From NCBI GenBank assembly GCA_020216575.1, contig JAIUYC010000067.1, forward strand, positions 1 to 9,914: DNA of 9,914 nt, given 5' to 3'. Below, piece by piece: positions 6,262 to 9,914 of this stretch. How positions within the stretch are numbered: position 1 is the stretch's first letter; every line of letters starts with the position of its first letter. The DNA is from Coleofasciculus sp. S288 (GTDB taxonomy: Bacteria; Cyanobacteriota; Cyanobacteriia; Cyanobacteriales; Coleofasciculaceae). The notes under the pieces were generated by a model, which saw only the letters and a list, made by a program, of their open reading frames with translations, did no database searches and was not told where the DNA came from. Both the position numbers and the translations under genes were made by a program.

Positions 6262-6263
6262 AA

Positions 6264-6734
6264 TCGCCTTGGCGACTGTTATACGATACGTTTGGCAACA
6301 AGCGATCGCTTTTCCTTAAGGCGTTAGAATACTATGCCCAGACTGAAGTGAAATCGATTCGAGATCGGCTTTTGGCCCCAGGTTCACCCCTAGCCAACAT
6401 TGAGGGAGTTCTACAAGATTTGCAGCAACAACTTTCCTTACCGGGAAGTTGTGGTTGCATGTTGGGAACGAACATTGCTGATTTTGACACCTCAGAGGTG
6501 GAGATTGCAGATATCCTGCGTCATCATCTCCAATCGTTAGAAGACGCCTATTGCACTGCGATCGCTCGCGCAATTCAGGCAGGTGAACTGAACTCAGCAA
6601 TAAAGCCTCGAAACTTGGCGCGGATGCTGCTTTGCACCACTCAGGAAATGGCACTGCTCAGTCGAGTGTTTGAGGATGAAACGTTTTTGCACAGTGCAGT
6701 CGAGGCAACAATGACGTTTCTTAAAACGACCTAA
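6264..6734 (+). pseudogene. TetR/AcrR-family regulator, DNA-binding half broken
   Basis: The frame is open from a stop at 6261-6263. From 6276 it reads L-L-Y-D-T-F-G-N-K-R-S-L-F-L-K-A-L-E-Y-Y, the end of the TetR helix-turn-helix domain (L-Y-x-x-F-G-x-K-x-x-L). The ligand-binding domain then follows intact, with G-S-P-L, G-C-M-L-G-T-N and a Q-A-G-E-L helix end, to the stop at 6732-6734. The first roughly 40 residues, including most of the helix-turn-helix, are missing in this frame; short matching words in other frames upstream suggest frameshift decay. The only later start is a GTG at 6348, giving a 128-aa ligand-binding domain without DNA-binding part. Such a product might still dimerise with other regulators, but a pseudogene is likelier. 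No obvious target gene remains beside it. Confidence 0.7.
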
Positions 6735-6803
6735 TTTTGCAGAATTTGGTGGACTAAGCCTTTTGACTTTTAAATGCGTGACTTCCAAGGGAGCGGTACT
6801 AGG

Positions 6804-7112
6804 TTAATTAGCCAAGACTTCTACATTCTGTCGGAAGGCAATTAAGGCATGCTTGCCCTGATAGTCTTTTATAGACCGAAGGATAGAATCAGATACTTCT
6901 AGTGACACAAGGGTCTTGATTTCAATATTGGTATTGTAGCCCGCTATGTCTCCCAATCGCTTGCCGTGGCTACCCTCACCCTGCACTGGGTTAATGGTAT
7001 AGCCGCTTACGCTGTAGCTTTTAAACAAATTGACAATAGCGTCTTTTAGTACTGTTTCAGCAATTATGGTGAGTAGAATGGCAGGTTGGACTGGGGTGGC
7101 TTCGGGGGACAT
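6804..7112 (-). CDS. PII-like small signalling protein
   Basis: The product (102 aa from the ATG at 7110-7112) has the ferredoxin-like pattern of the PII superfamily: strand A11-I-L-L-T-I-I-A-E19, helix about 21-35, strand G37-Y-T-I-N-P-V43, a T-loop-like G45-E-G-S-H-G-K51 segment through about residue 60, strand N62-I-E-I-K-T-L68, helix about 72-84, and strand H88-A-L-I-A-F93. The loop is shorter than in GlnB, the uridylylated or phosphorylated loop residues of GlnB are not present, and it lacks the C-terminal cysteine pair of SbtB. PII-like trimers bind adenine nucleotides and report carbon or nitrogen status, often to a transporter; here the ligand and target are unknown. The start was chosen because GGAG lies six bases before this ATG; a GTG at 7122-7124 would add four residues but lacks a ribosome-binding site. 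It converges with the TetR remnant, 69 bases apart. Confidence 0.75.
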   Translation of the reverse strand: MSPEATPVQPAILLTIIAETVLKDAIVNLFKSYSVSGYTINPVQGEGSHGKRLGDIAGYNTNIEIKTLVSLEVSDSILRSIKDYQGKHALIAFRQNVEVLAN

Positions 7113-7478
7113 GGGTAACTCCACAGAGAGGTTTGGGGTTGTTGAGGTAGTTGAGAGGACTGTGTTGCCGAAATGGTATTGTTAACGCTTCCTTGAGTTA
7201 ATACTACGTCGGTTGCATGACTCTCCCAAGCGTACCACTAATCGTTCCACTGCCGAACAACTTCTGATAGCTTTTTGTGGTATTGTCTGGTATTTCCTTC
7301 GAGACAGCTCAATAGAAATTAGCCCTTTCAATTGTCTGCAACAACAGCAGTACTCTTCCTCAAATATCCTGGGATTTTGAACGTGAAGAACGTTAAAATT
7401 GGTTTTATTTTGCTGAAATTAGAGTCGATTCCTTGGATTTTGTAGAAGTCTAGAGAGGCAGCAGTAAATGGTGCAACG
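7113..7478. other. Intergenic region upstream of the PII-like gene
   Basis: No recognisable gene is present. It should contain the promoter of the PII-like gene, but I see no convincing -35/-10 pair. A plus-strand stretch open from 7186 to the TGA at 7378-7380 (64 codons, no normal start) reads R-T-T-N-R-S-T-A-E-Q-L-L-I-A-F-C-G-I-V-W and could be a fragment of a lost gene; I cannot identify it. GAACGT occurs twice, nine bases apart, at about 7380-7394. Confidence 0.45.
7119..7122 (-). promoter_or_regulatory. Ribosome-binding site that decides the PII-like start
   Basis: GGAG on the minus strand is separated by TTACCC from the ATG at 7110-7112. It overlaps the alternative upstream GTG codon (7122-7124), which favours the shorter, 102-residue protein. 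Confidence 0.6.
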
Positions 7479-8819
7479 CTACCTCGATCGCAGTTTTTGT
7501 TTGATGGAAATTTCTTTAGCGTGATAGACTACGCCACAAATTGCTGATAGGAGCAACCATCCCAATGTATTGACTCGCAAATCAAACAGAGTGACATCTA
7601 GCAGGTTAAACAGGACACAGCTACCGAACGCGATCAGATACGTGAAAAGAATTAATTTATCTGGATAGCAATCCTGCGTGTCTGTGGATGGTGCAACATC
7701 TGACCAAACTCTTAAGAGCAAGACAGCTTGAGCCAAAACCCAGCCAACCAAACCGCAAAACACTAGCGTTGCCGGAATACCAGTTTCAGCCCCCAACATC
7801 AGTAGCAAATTGTGGGGATGACCTAGCCAGACCTGCATTTTATCTTGGTAGAGTGGTGTAAAATTCCGCAGCCCCCACCCTAACCAGGGACGTTCCTGAA
7901 TCATCGTCCAGGCAAACTGCCACTGACTTGTTCGTAGAAGAACAGCAGGGCGATTGGGATACATCTGATCAGAAAGTCGCGCCCAAATGTAAGCGGGGAT
8001 AATGCTACGCAGCGATTGACGCCCAAATTCGGGTCCAAAAGATGCCCAGAGAATGCTAGCCGCCGCCACTGTAACTCCTATCACTATCCAGCGCCAGCCC
8101 AGGTAGAGGGCAAAGGCAAGACAAGCCAAAAACGTAATTCCCCAAGCATTACGAGAACTGGTTAGGATCAGGGCGATCGCATTACCGATAATCGCTATGC
8201 TCAAAAACAACAACACCCAGGCTTGGAACTTATTCCAACGCTGTCGCAACGATTGAAATGTCCCAATCCACAGCCCTACTCCCAAAATAAACACGATTTG
8301 GAGATAAGCCGCGAGGATGTTAGCGTACATGAACACCGAAGCGATTCGGCCGGGGGGATTGCCGTTAGCGTCCAATACCCAACCTAATACCCCGTGCAAG
8401 GGTTCTGAACCCGTCCAACCCAAAAACAACTGACCTAAACCGAGGATGACTACAGGTAGCGAAGGAATGACTAACATCCAAGCTAACTGACGCAGTTGTG
8501 CGGGGGTTTGTATGAGGACGCTAAAGGCCGCAAACAGGATGAAAAAAGGGAGAAAATTCGCCAATCCCAGAAAGGCTTCTGTTGGTTTCCAAGCGAAGCA
8601 GGATGCAATTCCTAGCCATACGCTCAAAAGCGCTAATCCCCAATTCAGAGGGCGTTGAATAATCTCGCGGTACTTTTGTTTCCAAGTAACTAAGATGGCA
8701 AGACCTAACCCGATTGCTCCAAACGTAGGCAACAAGGGAAACAGTAGCACTCCCGCCTGAGTGCAATTCCAAATCCCCTGCCATTTGAGGTTAATTAACT
8801 GGCGCTTTCCCTGTGACAA
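7479..8819 (-). CDS. O-antigen ligase / IctB-like family polytopic membrane protein
   Basis: This 446-aa protein has about ten or eleven hydrophobic segments and the Wzy_C/O-antigen ligase pattern: S221-S-R-N-A-W226 after a hydrophobic helix, the periplasmic-loop segment R296-T-S-Q-W-Q-F with W312-L-G-W-G316, and H334-P-H-N-L-L-L340 followed by E345-T-G347. In WaaL-type enzymes the arginine and the loop histidine are needed to transfer undecaprenyl-linked glycan to an acceptor; here the acceptor is unknown. The same family includes IctB, once proposed to take part in inorganic carbon accumulation in cyanobacteria; this protein differs from IctB along most of its length, so I do not use that name. 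The only start in frame near the N-terminus is a TTG (8817-8819) lying inside a heptamer repeat with no ribosome-binding site. A YaaW-family gene ends 34 bases upstream on the same strand. Confidence 0.85.
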   Translation of the reverse strand: MSQGKRQLINLKWQGIWNCTQAGVLLFPLLPTFGAIGLGLAILVTWKQKYREIIQRPLNWGLALLSVWLGIASCFAWKPTEAFLGLANFLPFFILFAAFSVLIQTPAQLRQLAWMLVIPSLPVVILGLGQLFLGWTGSEPLHGVLGWVLDANGNPPGRIASVFMYANILAAYLQIVFILGVGLWIGTFQSLRQRWNKFQAWVLLFLSIAIIGNAIALILTSSRNAWGITFLACLAFALYLGWRWIVIGVTVAAASILWASFGPEFGRQSLRSIIPAYIWARLSDQMYPNRPAVLLRTSQWQFAWTMIQERPWLGWGLRNFTPLYQDKMQVWLGHPHNLLLMLGAETGIPATLVFCGLVGWVLAQAVLLLRVWSDVAPSTDTQDCYPDKLILFTYLIAFGSCVLFNLLDVTLFDLRVNTLGWLLLSAICGVVYHAKEISIKQKLRSR

Positions 8820-8851
8820 CTAATAATTAACAACTAACAACTAACGACTGA
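8817..8851. repeat. Heptamer tandem repeat (STRR-like)
   Basis: Five heptamers follow one another on the plus strand: CAACTAA, TAATTAA, CAACTAA, CAACTAA, CGACTGA. Short tandem heptamers of this type are a known feature of cyanobacterial intergenic DNA. The array fills the gap between the YaaW-like gene and the ligase gene, and its first unit provides the TTG start codon of the ligase gene on the minus strand. Confidence 0.75.
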
Positions 8852-8853
8852 CT

Positions 8854-9696
8854 TCAAACTGGCTCCCAGCACTCCGCACGAGTGAGACGAATTTGGGCAA
8901 GGGTAAAGATAGTGGGGATGATGCGAGCGTAATTGGTTGCGATCGCTCTCCAGCCCAAATCTGCAAAGAAATAACCCCACAGTAACGGTCCCAAGCAGGC
9001 AAATACACTTCGGGTCATCCCGTAACGTGCTGCATTCAGCGCCATCCCCCGCTTCGCTGTTTGTAGCGTCATATAATTCTGAAATTGGGCTGCTGCGGCC
9101 GTTCCACCCCGAACGATCGCTTCTTTTGCCACTTGATAGCTGGCAAAATGGATGGCAAATTGACGAGCTAGCTGTTGTAGGAGGAGCGGCCTGAGAACCG
9201 AACTAACGGCCAAGGCACTGCCCCCTTTAATCAGCAAGCCTACTGGGTCATGCTGGAGATGTACAGGTAGCGGTTCCGAGAATTTGGATTGAGCGATCGC
9301 TCGCTGCACTCGTACTGTGAGTGATTTCCGTTCTGATACAGGTAAGCGTTTCCAGGCTTTCCCCATCAAATTGAGAAATATCTCGGCTTCTAGATCGGTG
9401 GTTGCGAGCTTTTTCGAGTAAGGAATCTTCAGGTAATGACAGACCTGAATCAGCGCTTGCCGATACGTGAATTCCTGAGTACGTCCCTTAAGTACCGTCA
9501 TCCCATCTGCCGCCAAAAAGCGAAATCGCTCCTCAATCGCATCTAGCCAAGCTTCATGGTCTTGGCTTTGGACTTCGATTGGCTCGGGCGTCTGAACATA
9601 ATCTAGTGGGTTAAACCTACGGCGAAACAGAATTTCTGTCAACTGAGTTAATTCATCTTCCGTCGCTAACTCTAACGCGGCTCTAAGCTCATCCAA
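8854..9696 (-). CDS. YaaW family (UPF0174) protein
   Basis: The product is 280 aa from the chosen start. It matches the cyanobacterial YaaW-like pattern (my recollection): L-E-L-A-T-E-D-E-L-x-x-L near the N-terminus, then N34-P-L-D-Y-V-Q-T-P-E-P-I-E-V (numbering from the upstream GTG), a central predominantly helical part with D107-L-E-A-E, and a hydrophobic C-terminal third with G163-G-S-A-L-A-V and R255-A-I-A-T-N-Y-A-R-I-I-P-T-I-F. The E. coli relative has no established role and membrane association is possible from the last 100 residues. I chose the TTG at 9694-9696 (M-D-E-L-R) because GGAGGG at 9704-9709 lies seven bases before it and because relatives begin at that point; a GTG at 9709-9711 would add five residues. 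The gene may be co-transcribed with the ligase gene downstream. Confidence 0.8.
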   Translation of the reverse strand: MDELRAALELATEDELTQLTEILFRRRFNPLDYVQTPEPIEVQSQDHEAWLDAIEERFRFLAADGMTVLKGRTQEFTYRQALIQVCHYLKIPYSKKLATTDLEAEIFLNLMGKAWKRLPVSERKSLTVRVQRAIAQSKFSEPLPVHLQHDPVGLLIKGGSALAVSSVLRPLLLQQLARQFAIHFASYQVAKEAIVRGGTAAAAQFQNYMTLQTAKRGMALNAARYGMTRSVFACLGPLLWGYFFADLGWRAIATNYARIIPTIFTLAQIRLTRAECWEPV

Positions 9697-9703
9697 TGTC
9701 GTT

Positions 9704-9709
9704 CCCTCC
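9704..9709 (-). promoter_or_regulatory. Ribosome-binding site that decides the YaaW start
   Basis: GGAGGG on the minus strand is followed by seven bases and then TTG at 9694-9696. It is the strongest Shine-Dalgarno match in the window and implies a TTG rather than GTG start. Confidence 0.6.
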
Positions 9710-9815
9710 ACAACCCCAGATTGAAACCTGTCAACTATTCTACTTCTATTAATTTCTCTATAGTTCCACTAACAAAGCGCATTAGTTGTGTTTTATGTTG
9801 CTATAACGTCGTGAA

Positions 9816-9914
9816 CTACTTAATACAAGGCGGCTCTGATTCAGGTTCGTCAATCAGGAGTGTCTCGACTTTAGGGGGGATTTCTTCTTTGCTTTGGACA
9901 ACAGCCTTGAGCTT
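9816..9914 (-). CDS. Unidentified protein, C-terminal 32 codons (partial)
   Basis: On the minus strand the window edge is open for 32 codons to a TAG at 9816-9818. It reads K-L-K-A-V-V-Q-S-K-E-E-I-P-P-K-V-E-T-L-L, then I-D-E-P-E-S-E-P-P-C-I-K. The acidic, proline-rich composition is what a flexible C-terminal tail looks like. The rest of the gene lies beyond the window and I do not recognise the family. It is separated by about 105 bases from the YaaW-like gene on the same strand. Confidence 0.5.
   Translation of the reverse strand, partial: KLKAVVQSKEEIPPKVETLLIDEPESEPPCIK

Noticed and set aside
6316..6788. Minus-strand frames opposite the TetR remnant
   Set aside because: The plus strand carries clear TetR ligand-binding sequence; the reverse frames overlap each other and show no protein-like pattern.
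7479..8819. Naming the ligase-like gene ictB
   Set aside because: It shares the Wzy_C motifs with IctB but differs through most of its length; the motifs alone do not separate the two families.

Overview
The window looks like part of a cyanobacterial chromosome. The octamer GCGATCGC (HIP1) occurs seven times between 4177 and 9300. Several protein families are ones typical of filamentous or mat-forming cyanobacteria: a small 'restriction subunit R'-like nuclease, DUF1822 and CHAT remnants, a YaaW-type protein and a PII-like protein. The intergenic regions carry short palindromic, heptameric and miniature-element repeats of the cyanobacterial kind. I cannot name a species.

Region 1-2760 is an accessory, decaying segment. 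A 215-aa PD-(D/E)XK nuclease gene (251-898) is bracketed by two copies of one palindromic repeat (190-218 and 909-935). Next, on the minus strand, come the remains of a DUF1822-CHAT gene pair. The CHAT gene survives only as its N-terminal part and now runs into the second palindrome. The DUF1822 gene survives only as its C-terminal part and is cut by an ISAs1-type insertion sequence (1471-2510). That IS has recognisable inverted ends, but its transposase has lost its catalytic centre. It has no target-site duplication, so the adjoining DNA has probably been deleted or rearranged. An isolated strong hairpin (2607-2632) follows.

Region 2766-5947 is the metabolic core: a 780-aa siroheme/[4Fe-4S] nitrite- or sulfite-reductase-like protein, then a 191-aa conserved protein of unknown function on the same strand. 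A miniature inverted-repeat element of about 154 bp (5124-5277) sits between them. The reductase is unusual in two ways: both pseudo-symmetric halves carry a near-complete cluster cysteine motif, and it has a C-terminal helical extension of about 180 residues.

Region 5948-7478 holds a decayed TetR-family regulator (plus strand, DNA-binding part broken), a convergent small PII-like signalling protein (minus strand), and two gaps without a recognisable gene.

Region 7479-9914 is all minus strand: an O-antigen ligase/IctB-like polytopic membrane protein, a YaaW (UPF0174) family protein just upstream of it, and the last 32 codons of an unidentified gene at the window edge. A heptamer repeat array separates the first two and even contains the only available start codon of the ligase gene.

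The best candidate for something under-described is the two-motif reductase together with its uncharacterised partner. The best evolutionary story is the stepwise dismantling of the DUF1822-CHAT locus by mobile elements.
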